Source: Ignavibacteriaceae bacterium (GTDB lineage Bacteria; Bacteroidota; Ignavibacteria; Ignavibacteriales; Ignavibacteriaceae). From it: a stretch of DNA of 21,502 bases. The stretch spans positions 1-21,502 of the forward strand of contig JANWIS010000065.1 of the NCBI GenBank assembly GCA_025449775.1, read 5' to 3'. The notes below the pieces were generated by a model. It had not been told where the DNA came from. It ran no database searches and saw only the letters and a list, made by a program, of their open reading frames with translations. The position numbers were made by a program, and so were the translations under genes. This document shows, piece by piece, positions 1 through 6,071 of the stretch; positions within the stretch are counted from its first letter, which is position 1; each line of letters opens with the position of its first letter.

Positions 1-1180
1 ACGCAACAAAAGTAATTATGGTTGGAATTTTTACATCAGTTAATCCGCGAAGTATACCAATTCCAACGGCCTGAATACCATCAGAAAGCTGGAAGAGCGC
101 AGCTATTATGAGTAAGGATGAGGCAATTGTTATAACTGAATTATCATTAATATAAAAAGTTGGTAAAACATTTCTGAAAAGAATAAAAATTAATCCGGAG
201 ATGAACATTATTGATGCACCAAGCAGAGAGGCTGTAAATCCGGCTCTGCGAGTTTCATTAATATCTGCTTGTCCAACTGCATTGCCAACTCTAATAGCTC
301 CTGCAGCCGAAATTCCAAGAACAGCCATAAAAGAAATTGAAGCAAGATTGATTGCAATCTGATGTGCAGCTTGCTGTTTAGCTCCCAGCCAACCAATCAT
401 AATTACAGCAAATGAAAAAGCACCGATTTCGAAAAAATATTGGAATCCACTCGGTAAACCGATAGATAATATTTTCTTTATGATAGCCCAATTAATGTTT
501 TTAAAATGAAATAAAACATCATACTGCTTGAAGAATTTATTTTTCATCACATATATCATTAATGCCAAAGCCATAAAAACCCTTGAAGCGAACGTTGCCC
601 AGCCTGAGCCGTCTAATCCCAACGCCGGAAAACCTAAATTTCCAAAAACCAATAACCAGTTACCAAACACATTGACAATATTTGCAAGCAATGCAATGAT
701 CATTGCCGGACGCATCACAGAAAATCCTTCGATGAATTGCTTATAAGTTTGAAATATCATTAGCGGTATTGCACTAATTCCTATAATCCTTAAAAAATTT
801 TTCGCCTGGTATTGAACTTCCGGAGGTTGATCAAAATATTGGATTAAATCAGCGGCAAAGAAAATAATAAGAGCTATCAAAATTGATAACACACTATTTA
901 TGAGAAGAGATTGACGGAAGTAAACACCACAATCTTCAAATTTATTTGCACCAACTGCAATTGCTACAAGCGGAGTTACAGCCAGTGAAACTCCAACTCC
1001 GATTATTATCATTATAAAAGAAAGACTGTTTCCTAAAGAAGCTGCTGCTAAAGGAGCAGCACCGAGTTTCCCCACCATCAGGCTATCAACAACGCCCATC
1101 ATTATTATTCCAAGCTGACCAATAACTATCGGGTAGGCTAATTGAAGTGTGTTGATTATATGTTTTTTGAGTTGGATCAT
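1..1180 (-). CDS. MATE family multidrug/toxin efflux transporter (C-terminus cut off by window edge)
   Basis: This is an inner-membrane antiporter of the MATE (NorM/DinF) family, which exports cationic drugs or metabolites using a Na+ or H+ gradient. I translated the minus strand from the ATG at 1180. The frame stays open to the left edge, giving about 393 residues of an expected 440-460. The N-terminus IINTLQLAYPIVIGQLG, followed by a segment with MMGVVDSLMVGKLG, is the typical MATE TM1-TM2 start. Many hydrophobic segments follow, as does the mid-protein FGNWLLVFGNLGFPALGLDG, which matches the family's loop before TM6. An in-frame stop lies 60 bases upstream and no other start codon lies between, so the start is secure; no clear ribosome binding site is visible. 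Substrate and coupling ion cannot be read from the sequence. Confidence 0.9.
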   Translation of the reverse strand, partial: MIQLKKHIINTLQLAYPIVIGQLGIIMMGVVDSLMVGKLGAAPLAAASLGNSLSFIMIIIGVGVSLAVTPLVAIAVGANKFEDCGVYFRQSLLINSVLSILIALIIFFAADLIQYFDQPPEVQYQAKNFLRIIGISAIPLMIFQTYKQFIEGFSVMRPAMIIALLANIVNVFGNWLLVFGNLGFPALGLDGSGWATFASRVFMALALMIYVMKNKFFKQYDVLFHFKNINWAIIKKILSIGLPSGFQYFFEIGAFSFAVIMIGWLGAKQQAAHQIAINLASISFMAVLGISAAGAIRVGNAVGQADINETRRAGFTASLLGASIMFISGLIFILFRNVLPTFYINDNSVITIASSLLIIAALFQLSDGIQAVGIGILRGLTDVKIPTIITFVA

Positions 1181-1251
1181 TTCCGAAAATTTTGCCGGTA
1201 AAATTACAGAAATGAATTTGAATAATCGTGAGATAGATCAAATTGTATCTT

Positions 1252-1284
1252 TAAAAAGAAAAGTCCCGAAATTAATCCGGGACT
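1252..1284 (-). terminator. Intrinsic terminator on the minus strand
   Basis: Read on the minus strand, AGTCCCG (1284-1278) pairs perfectly with CGGGACT (1268-1262) around a 9-base loop. It is followed at once by TTT-C-TTTTT (1261-1253). This is a classic factor-independent terminator. It would end the transcript from parA and tRNA-Ser(CGA), about 300 bases upstream, and so insulate the MATE gene. The same hairpin could also form the 5' end of the candidate + strand RNA that follows. Confidence 0.5.
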
Positions 1285-1288
1285 CTTC

Positions 1289-1470
1289 CAGGGTAGCATG
1301 TTTATCTGCTGTCTTGGGGGGAACTCTTTTTAAATATGAATTCAAAATATCTTGAGCTAAGTTAAATTTAATTTAGAAGTTTGAAAAAGAGATTAGGACT
1401 GAAGGCAGATAAATATGATTAGAAGATATTTCCTGTTATTAATGGAGAACTCATTTTCTCCGGGATTTTT
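1289..1470 (+). ncRNA. Candidate structured non-coding RNA, long rod-like hairpin
   Basis: The stretch folds into one nested rod. Pairings seen by eye are 1289-1292 with 1432-1435, 1297-1310 with 1404-1417 (14 contiguous pairs), 1311-1315 with 1395-1399, 1324-1331 with 1384-1391 (8 perfect pairs) and 1357-1363 with 1370-1376. All four non-Watson-Crick positions in these stems (1300:1414, 1310:1404, 1314:1396, 1361:1372) are G-U on the + strand and would be A-C mismatches on the minus strand, which favours a + strand RNA. A terminator-like hairpin ends at 1470. The size (about 180-210 nt) and rod shape recall 6S RNA, but I do not recognise a 6S, SRP or tmRNA consensus. A TAnnTTT box at 1246-1252 could be its promoter, but it lacks a good upstream box. 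Confidence 0.33.
1444..1470 (+). terminator. Terminator-like hairpin with T-run on the + strand
   Basis: GGAGAA (1444-1449) pairs with TTCTCC (1456-1461) around a 6-base loop. GGGA and six T residues follow (1466-1471). The T-run is offset by four bases from the stem, so this is a moderate candidate. No protein-coding + strand gene ends here; it would fit the 3' end of the candidate RNA just upstream. Confidence 0.35.
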
Positions 1471-1567
1471 TGGTCACTGAATTCCCTGATAAGTATTTTG
1501 AAGTAAATAGTATTTGTTAAAAAATATTTAAATATATCGGTTAAAATAAAAGGGAAAAATGGATTTT

Positions 1568-1584
1568 AGATTTTCCGAAAATCT
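1568..1584 (-). terminator. Hairpin in the 3' trailer of tRNA-Ser(CGA)
   Basis: AGATTTT and AAAATCT form a perfect 7-base stem around a 3-base loop, beginning one base after the encoded CCA end of the tRNA. The stem is AT-rich and the following minus-strand sequence has only a weak T-run, so it may be a poor terminator or a processing signal for the tRNA 3' end. Confidence 0.3.
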
Positions 1585-1585
1585 T

Positions 1586-1677
1586 TGGCGGAGAGGGAGG
1601 GATTCGAACCCTCGATTCCGATTACTCGGAATAACGGTTTTCGAGACCGCCCCGTTCAACCGCTCCGGCACCTCTCC
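1586..1677 (-). tRNA. tRNA-Ser (anticodon CGA)
   Basis: This is a complete type II cloverleaf on the minus strand. The acceptor stem GGAGAGG/CCTCTCC has seven perfect pairs. The D arm is followed by anticodon stem GCGGT/ACCGT with loop CTCGAAA, giving anticodon CGA for codon UCG. The long variable arm ATTCCGA/TCGGAAT is typical of serine tRNAs, and the T arm GAGGG-TTCGAAT-CCCTC is canonical. The discriminator G at 1589 is followed by an encoded CCA (1588-1586). The 5' end lies one base after the parA stop codon, so the tRNA is probably cut from the parA transcript by RNase P. Confidence 0.96.
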
Positions 1678-1678
1678 T

Positions 1679-2485
1679 CTAATTCACGTTCAAAATATAA
1701 TCCTGGAATACTACCGGTTTGTTAAACTTTCTTATTATTTCATCAGCAAGCTGAAGATAGGCAATCGAACCTCTGGCATTCTCGTCAATTAGGACTGAAG
1801 GTTTCCGATAAAACTCTGCTTCAGTTATTGAAATGTTTTTGGGGATCTTGGTGGCAAATCTATGGTTTTCAAAATATTTGTTAATCGCTTTGTCAGTTAA
1901 GTCCCAAGCTTTAGTATAGGGCTCGTACATTGTATACAAAATTCCTTCGATTTCAAGGTTTCTATTAAGATTTTCCTTAACCCATTTAATATGAGAATTC
2001 ATTTTTAATAAAGCCATTATGGAAAAATGTCCTGCTTTGATCGGTAATAAAACTGAGTTTGCAGCTGAAAGTGCAATGGTAGTTAACCCCCTTAAATAAG
2101 GAGGACAATCAATAATGATATAATCATATTGCATCAACGGATCCTGATTCAAAATATTATCAAACAGATAAATATTTTTTGTGATCCTCGCAATTCTATC
2201 TTCCAACTCACCTGAGGCAACGGAACAAGGAATAAAATCTAAATTAGCTAACTCGGTTTTATGGATAACATTTTCAATTAGTTTTGTAAAACTAAAAACT
2301 TGAAATATATCTCCTTTCAAATCGTGACTTTTGTAGCCCATCGATGCTGTACAAGTACCTGAAGGATCAAAATCTAATAGAAGAGTTTTTTTTCCTGCTT
2401 TAGCTAAACTTGCAGATAAATTAATTGCCGTAGTTGTTTTACCGACGCCACCTTTGGGCAAGGCGATTGCTATTCTTTTGGTCAT
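1679..2485 (-). CDS. ParA/MinD-type partitioning ATPase, orphan
   Basis: This is a 268-residue cytoplasmic ATPase of the ParA/Soj family, whose members dimerise on ATP and position DNA or protein cargo. Near the N-terminus (residues 11-18) is the deviant Walker A KGGVGKTT with its signature lysine. DFDPSGT (about residue 38) replaces the usual DxDPQxN, and DCPP (about residue 125) is the Walker B region. The ATG at 2485 gives the expected start, MTKRIAIALPKGGVGKT. No ParB, MinE, centromere-like repeat or DNA-binding N-terminus is present, so the cargo is unknown. The chromosomal ParA normally sits with ParB, so this is more likely an accessory member, though the ParB gene could lie elsewhere. 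Its stop codon is one base from tRNA-Ser(CGA), implying cotranscription. Confidence 0.88.
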   Translation of the reverse strand: MTKRIAIALPKGGVGKTTTAINLSASLAKAGKKTLLLDFDPSGTCTASMGYKSHDLKGDIFQVFSFTKLIENVIHKTELANLDFIPCSVASGELEDRIARITKNIYLFDNILNQDPLMQYDYIIIDCPPYLRGLTTIALSAANSVLLPIKAGHFSIMALLKMNSHIKWVKENLNRNLEIEGILYTMYEPYTKAWDLTDKAINKYFENHRFATKIPKNISITEAEFYRKPSVLIDENARGSIAYLQLADEIIRKFNKPVVFQDYILNVN

Positions 2486-2592
2486 GGGTTTAATTCATTT
2501 AATAGAATGTTTCTACATCTAACTTATATAAATTTATTCTCAACCTCAATCACTTCATTAATGGAAGATCTTAATTTCTATCGTAACTTATC

Positions 2593-2623
2593 TTGGTGAT
2601 CGAAAAGTGATTCGTTAGATTTG
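2593..2623 (+). promoter_or_regulatory. Promoter of tRNA-Ser(GGA), Bacteroidota-type
   Basis: TTGG (2593-2596), a 19-base spacer and TAGATTTG (2616-2623) match the known Bacteroidota primary sigma consensus TTTG-N19-TAnnTTTG, with a perfect downstream box. The box ends 12 bases before the tRNA 5' end, a natural distance for a short leader. Confidence 0.6.
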
Positions 2624-2635
2624 CAATTCAAATTC

Positions 2636-2722
2636 GGAGAGATGCAGGAGTGGCTGAACTGGCACGCCTGGAAAGTGTGTGTACGGGAGACCGTACCGTG
2701 GGTTCGAATCCCACTCTCTCCG
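2636..2722 (+). tRNA. tRNA-Ser (anticodon GGA)
   Basis: This is a complete type II cloverleaf on the + strand. The acceptor GGAGAGA/TCTCTCC is perfect. The anticodon stem CACGC/GTGTG (one G-U) carries loop CTGGAAA, giving anticodon GGA for codons UCC/UCU. The variable arm GTACGG-GAGA-CCGTAC and T arm GTGGG-TTCGAAT-CCCAC are canonical. After the discriminator G (2722) the genome reads CAA, so CCA must be added by nucleotidyltransferase, unlike the neighbouring tRNA-Ser(CGA). It is divergent from parA. Confidence 0.96.
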
Positions 2723-2826
2723 CAATATAAAATAATTAACTTTTTTGGTTCCAAATATTATCTGCATCTGATATTTAATTTTAAAATTTGTCAAATAATA
2801 TTTCAAGACAAATTCAATTTTATAAT

Positions 2827-3264
2827 ATGTTGAAATCATTTTTATCAATAATAATTTATTCAGTTTCAATATTTGCTCAACAGGAAGAAACACACTCTTG
2901 GAAAGTTGTAGATGCAGATGATGGAACCAAATTCTGGTATGATGCTTCGTCACTTGACACAACAATCGGTGATAAGTTCAATATCTGGATACTGGAAAAT
3001 CATCAGCCTCCTTCCAAACAAGAAGGAGTTGAAGGAGAAGTATTCAGATCAAAAACTCTTTACGCAATAAATTTAACAACAGCTAAATATGGAATTCTGA
3101 AAGTCATATATTTTGATATTAATAATCAGGAAATATTCAGCTATGATTATGATAATCCGCCATTGCCTGAAGATATTAAATACACTTACCCTATAACGGA
3201 TCAGTCAATGTTACATTTCCTCGTCAAAGAATTGTTTGAACCTAAAGAAAATAAAATTAAGTGA
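2827..3264 (+). CDS. Small secreted protein, surface-adhesin E-like
   Basis: The product has 145 residues from the ATG at 2827. An upstream in-frame ATG at 2788 would add 13 polar residues ahead of the signal peptide, so I prefer the inner start. MLKSFLSIIIYSVSIFAQ is a Sec signal peptide with likely cleavage near AQ-Q, placing the protein in the periplasm or outside. The mature part starts with SWKVVDADDGTKFWYDASSL and continues as alternating strands with a W-I-L core. This resembles the surface-adhesin protein E domain found in many small exported proteins of unknown role; the family match is from memory of the pattern only. No cysteine for a lipid anchor is seen. It lies 104 bases after tRNA-Ser(GGA) with no clear own promoter and is convergent with clpS. 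Confidence 0.7.
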   Translation: MLKSFLSIIIYSVSIFAQQEETHSWKVVDADDGTKFWYDASSLDTTIGDKFNIWILENHQPPSKQEGVEGEVFRSKTLYAINLTTAKYGILKVIYFDINNQEIFSYDYDNPPLPEDIKYTYPITDQSMLHFLVKELFEPKENKIK

Positions 3265-3287
3265 TGAATAATTAGTTGGCTTGCTGT

Positions 3288-3578
3288 TTAAGTTTCAATC
3301 TGTGTGTGTAATAATATTTCTTCAAGTATTCCTGAAACTTTGAGGCATTCTTTCATTTCACCAGAATATATTGTTGCCCTACCTTTAAAATGAACTTCAT
3401 ACGTTTTGTCACGGGCTTCAACGCTTGAACACCTTATTGCTTTAATAATTTGGGAAATTACATCTTCAAAAGTATGCCAGTCATCATTGTAAAGTATTAC
3501 CCGGCTTCCAAGTCCAATTTTAATTTCCACATCTTCGATGTTAGAAATTTCAGGTAATTGTTGTGTTGGTATTTCCAT
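3288..3578 (-). CDS. clpS: ATP-dependent Clp protease adaptor ClpS
   Basis: ClpS recognises proteins with N-end-rule destabilising N-terminal residues and delivers them to the ClpA or ClpC unfoldase. The 96-residue product has the family's usual size, with a flexible polar N-terminus of about 25 residues followed by the core. VILYNDDWHTFEDVI carries the Asn-Asp pair that binds the N-degron amino group, and EVHFKGRA carries the conserved histidine of the same pocket. KECLKVSGILEEI is the last helix. Start ATG is at 3578. It is divergent from etfB across 144 bases and convergent with the secreted protein. No clpA or clpC gene is in the window. Confidence 0.92.
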   Translation of the reverse strand: MEIPTQQLPEISNIEDVEIKIGLGSRVILYNDDWHTFEDVISQIIKAIRCSSVEARDKTYEVHFKGRATIYSGEMKECLKVSGILEEILLHTQIET

Positions 3579-3658
3579 ATCTGGAAAATAATTAATAGCA
3601 ATTAAAAATTAAAGTGATTTAGTGAAAAGAATCTGCATTAGAATATATTTACATTTAA

Positions 3659-3689
3659 TTGCTTTTAGACGAAGTGGTCTATATATTTT
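3659..3689 (+). promoter_or_regulatory. Promoter of the etfBA operon
   Basis: TTGC (3659-3662), a 19-base spacer and TATATTTT (3682-3689) match the TTGx-N19-TAnnTTT pattern seen before other genes in this window. The next base is G, so TTTG occurs one base off the ideal spacing. The predicted start point is near 3697, about 26 bases before the etfB ATG. Confidence 0.45.
3666..3681. promoter_or_regulatory. 16-base inverted repeat in the etfB promoter spacer, likely operator
   Basis: TAGAC-GAAGTG-GTCTA has perfect 5-base arms. It fills the spacer between the two promoter boxes almost completely (3666-3681 of 3663-3681). A dimeric repressor bound here would block RNA polymerase. By analogy with other etf operons, a fatty-acid or redox regulator (TetR/FadR type) is possible, but the identity is not readable from the sequence. 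Confidence 0.35.
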
Positions 3690-3722
3690 GATTATAAATT
3701 ATGTATTAAAAATGGAGAATAA

Positions 3723-4472
3723 ATGAAGATTGCCGTATGTATTAGTCATGTTCCTGATACGGCGACACGTATTAAAATTGGCGGTGATGGAAAAACCCTT
3801 GACCCATCAGGAGTAACTTTTATCATTAATCCTTATGATGAATTTGCTATTGAAGAAGCATTAAAAACAAAGGAGAGTTTAGGAACCGGCGAAGTTGTCG
3901 TTATAACACTAGGAGCCGAACCGGCTAAAGAAACAATCCGAAAAGCATTAGCAATGGGTGTTGATAATGCTGTTTTGTTAAAAGAGGATGTGAGCAGAGA
4001 TTCATTAGGTGTTGCAAAAGCATTAGCTGAAGAAATAAAATCTCAGAATGCACAATTAATTTTTATGGGCAAACAGTCAGTTGATTATGATAACTCAATT
4101 GTCGGACAGTTGACAGCTGAACTTTTAAGATACAATTGTGTTTCAGTTGTAGTTAAGCTTATACTAGATGGAAATAAAATAATTGCCGAAAGAGAAATTG
4201 AAGGTGGAAGAGAAGTTGTTCAAACATCTTTACCAGTGATAATCACTTGTCAGAAAGGATTAAATGAACCTCGCTATGCTTCTCTCAAAGGAATAATGGC
4301 TGCAAAGAAAAAAGTTATAGAAGAAAAAACTCCTGCACAATATATTCCTTCTACTGAAATTGTCAGTATGAATTTACCACCTGCTAAAAAGCCTGGAAGA
4401 ATTGTTGGAAATGATGTTTCAGCAGTACCGGAGCTGGTAAGATTATTAAGAGAAGAAGCTAAGGTAATTTAA
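3723..4472 (+). CDS. etfB: Electron transfer flavoprotein beta subunit
   Basis: EtfB pairs with EtfA to form a soluble FAD protein that accepts electrons from acyl-CoA and other dehydrogenases and passes them to the quinone pool through an ETF oxidoreductase. The 249-residue length is typical. The N-terminus MKIAVCISHVPDTATRIKI and the signature NEPRYASLKGIMAAKKK (about residues 180-197) identify the family. The preceding EREIEGGREVVQTSLPVII is also standard. The ATG at 3723 follows a GGAG motif at 3714-3717. It is the first gene of an operon with etfA 12 bases downstream and a DUF151 gene after that. I cannot tell from the sequence alone whether this is a classical or an electron-bifurcating ETF. 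No dehydrogenase or ETF-QO gene is nearby. Confidence 0.96.
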   Translation: MKIAVCISHVPDTATRIKIGGDGKTLDPSGVTFIINPYDEFAIEEALKTKESLGTGEVVVITLGAEPAKETIRKALAMGVDNAVLLKEDVSRDSLGVAKALAEEIKSQNAQLIFMGKQSVDYDNSIVGQLTAELLRYNCVSVVVKLILDGNKIIAEREIEGGREVVQTSLPVIITCQKGLNEPRYASLKGIMAAKKKVIEEKTPAQYIPSTEIVSMNLPPAKKPGRIVGNDVSAVPELVRLLREEAKVI

Positions 4473-4484
4473 GGGATAAAATTG

Positions 4485-5459
4485 ATGACTAAAAAAATTC
4501 TTGCTGTGCTTGAACAAAGAGAAGGTACGCTTAAGCGATCTGCGTTTGAAGTTATCCATGTTGCTGCAAAACTTGCGAAGGATCTTAATACATCAGCAGA
4601 AGCTGTTGTAGTTGGCGATTCAATTTCTAATTTAAATGAAATAGCTAAGTTCGGTATAAATAAAATTACCCATCTCAAAAATTCATTGTTGTCAAATTAT
4701 TCACCATCTGCATATACTGATGTAATAAATAATCTTTCTAAAGAAATCGGTTGTGATATATTAATTCTTTCTAATACATCACAGGGAAGAGATTTAGCTC
4801 CACGACTTAGTGTAAGAATTAATGCTGCCTGTGTTATCGATTGCACACAGATAAACATTTCGGGAAATGATATTATTTGCCGAAGACCAATCTATGCAGG
4901 TAAAGCATTTGTTGATGTTAAGATTTTAAGTGAGAATAAAATTATAACTATTAGACCGAACGTATTTAAAGCACAAGCTTCGGAAAGTTCTGGAGCTGCA
5001 GAAATTATTGTGAAAGAAATTACTTCACCTGATCTGCGGGATAAAGTTATTGAATTTAAAAAAGCAGAAGGTAAGTTAGACGTTGCCGAATCAGATATTA
5101 TTGTTTCGGGTGGAAGAGGACTGAAAGGTCCGGAAAATTTTCATCTTATTGAAAAACTTGCTGAAGCACTTGGAGGAGCTGTTGGAGCTTCAAGAGCTGT
5201 TGTTGATGCCGGCTGGAGACCACATAATGAGCAGGTCGGTCAAACAGGAAAAACTGTTTCCCCATCTTTGTATGTTGCTTGTGGAATTTCGGGGGCTATT
5301 CAGCACCTTGCCGGTATGTCTTCATCCAAATACATTGTTGCTATAAATAAAGATAAAGATGCACCGATATTTAAAATAGCCGATTATGGCATTTCAGGTG
5401 ATATCTTTGAAATTATTCCGGCACTTACAGAAGAAATAAAAAAAGTTAAGCATTCCTGA
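4485..5459 (+). CDS. etfA: Electron transfer flavoprotein alpha subunit
   Basis: EtfA binds the FAD that shuttles electrons in the EtfAB heterodimer. The protein has about 324 residues: an N-terminal Rossmann-like domain beginning TKKILAVLEQREGTLKRSAF, then the FAD domain. GGRGLKGPENFHLIEKLA (about residues 207-225), ASRAVVDAGWRPHNEQVGQT and CGISGAIQHLAGM are the expected FAD-binding segments, and INKDKDAPIFKIADYGISGD closes the domain. TTG at 4482 directly precedes ATG at 4485 in frame; I choose the ATG, spaced well from AAGGGA at 4470-4475. It is cotranscribed with etfB. Confidence 0.96.
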   Translation: MTKKILAVLEQREGTLKRSAFEVIHVAAKLAKDLNTSAEAVVVGDSISNLNEIAKFGINKITHLKNSLLSNYSPSAYTDVINNLSKEIGCDILILSNTSQGRDLAPRLSVRINAACVIDCTQINISGNDIICRRPIYAGKAFVDVKILSENKIITIRPNVFKAQASESSGAAEIIVKEITSPDLRDKVIEFKKAEGKLDVAESDIIVSGGRGLKGPENFHLIEKLAEALGGAVGASRAVVDAGWRPHNEQVGQTGKTVSPSLYVACGISGAIQHLAGMSSSKYIVAINKDKDAPIFKIADYGISGDIFEIIPALTEEIKKVKHS

Positions 5460-5472
5460 ATTGGAGAATTGA

Positions 5473-6066
5473 TTGCAGAAAATTCAATGTGAAATATTAG
5501 GTTTATCTTCAAGTCCATCAACAGGTGGTGCCTACGCAATCCTGTTAAAAGAAACCGAAGGGAATAAAAGACTACCAATAATTATAGGAGCCTTTGAAGC
5601 ACAAGCTATTGCTTTAGAGATTGAAGGAATAAAACCACCAAGACCATTAACACACGATCTTCTTAAACAGTTAACGGACAGTCTCGGTGCTTCCGTACTT
5701 GAAGTTATAATTGATGAGTTGCGGGAAAATACTTTCTATGCAAAAATTATTCTTGAGGTTTCAGGGTTCTCTCAAGAAATAGATGCAAGACCAAGTGATG
5801 CAATAGCACTGGCAGTTAGGACACAAGCTCCAATTTATGTTTCATCGAAGGTATTGGATACTGCTGCTTATGTGCCAACTGATGATTCAGAAGAAGCTGC
5901 AAACCAGAATATTATTCCAGGAGAAATAAAAGATAAAAAACCTTTATCAAAAGAAGCTAAACTGGCGGCGTTACACAATAAACTTCGTGAGGCCATTGAC
6001 GGAGAAGATTATGAAAGAGCTGCAAGAATAAGAGATGAAATTAAAAATCTTACCAGCGAAAATTAA
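5473..6066 (+). CDS. DUF151 bifunctional-nuclease-family protein with C-terminal UVR motif
   Basis: The 197-residue protein has two parts. Residues 1-135 match the DUF151/BFN family (plant bifunctional nuclease-like, usually of unknown bacterial role): LPIIIGAFEAQAIALEIEG, RPLTHDLLKQL and DARPSDAIALAVRTQAPIYV are its hallmark segments. Residues about 158-193, with EAKLAALHNKLREAI and EDYERAARIRDEIKNL, form a UVR helical hairpin as in UvrB/UvrC, McsA and ClpC, a protein-interaction element. The start is TTG at 5473; it is supported by TTGGAG at 5461-5466, and no ATG lies nearby in frame. It follows etfA by 13 bases, so it is part of the etf operon. Its stop is only 5 bases from the convergent DUF2851 stop. 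Nuclease activity is not established for this protein. Confidence 0.9.
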   Translation: MQKIQCEILGLSSSPSTGGAYAILLKETEGNKRLPIIIGAFEAQAIALEIEGIKPPRPLTHDLLKQLTDSLGASVLEVIIDELRENTFYAKIILEVSGFSQEIDARPSDAIALAVRTQAPIYVSSKVLDTAAYVPTDDSEEAANQNIIPGEIKDKKPLSKEAKLAALHNKLREAIDGEDYERAARIRDEIKNLTSEN

Positions 6067-6071
6067 TTTCA

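Larger units (their letters stand above)
1181..1585. other. 405-base gene-free region between the MATE gene and tRNA-Ser(CGA)
   Basis: I see no credible coding sequence here; the short + frame crossing 1149-1355 resembles nothing and overlaps the MATE start. The region holds a GC-rich hairpin at 1262-1284, a long nested inverted structure at 1297-1417, a second hairpin with a T-run at 1444-1470, and a hairpin just beyond the tRNA at 1568-1584. The rest (about 1471-1567) is AT-rich and featureless to me. The MATE promoter should lie in the left part, but I found no convincing match. Confidence 0.6.

Noticed and set aside
1149..1355. Short + strand frame of 68 codons overlapping the MATE start
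   Set aside because: It overlaps a well-supported gene and the hairpin region; the composition is not protein-like.
1392..1801. Exact 14-base repeat ATTAGGACTGAAGG at 1392-1405 and 1788-1801
   Set aside because: One such match is expected by chance in about 21 kb; the second copy lies inside parA and there is no sign of an attachment site.
1586..2722. Integrative element at the tRNA-Ser genes
   Set aside because: No integrase, transposase, direct repeat of a tRNA end or composition change is visible.
2788..2826. Upstream ATG for the adhesin E-like protein
   Set aside because: It would place 13 polar residues before the signal peptide; the inner ATG gives a normal signal peptide.
2615..2965. 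Open frames on both strands across tRNA-Ser(GGA)
   Set aside because: They read through a perfect tRNA cloverleaf and have no recognisable protein features.
4482..4484. TTG as the etfA start
   Set aside because: It precedes an in-frame ATG at 4485 by one codon; the ATG has better spacing and matches the family N-terminus.
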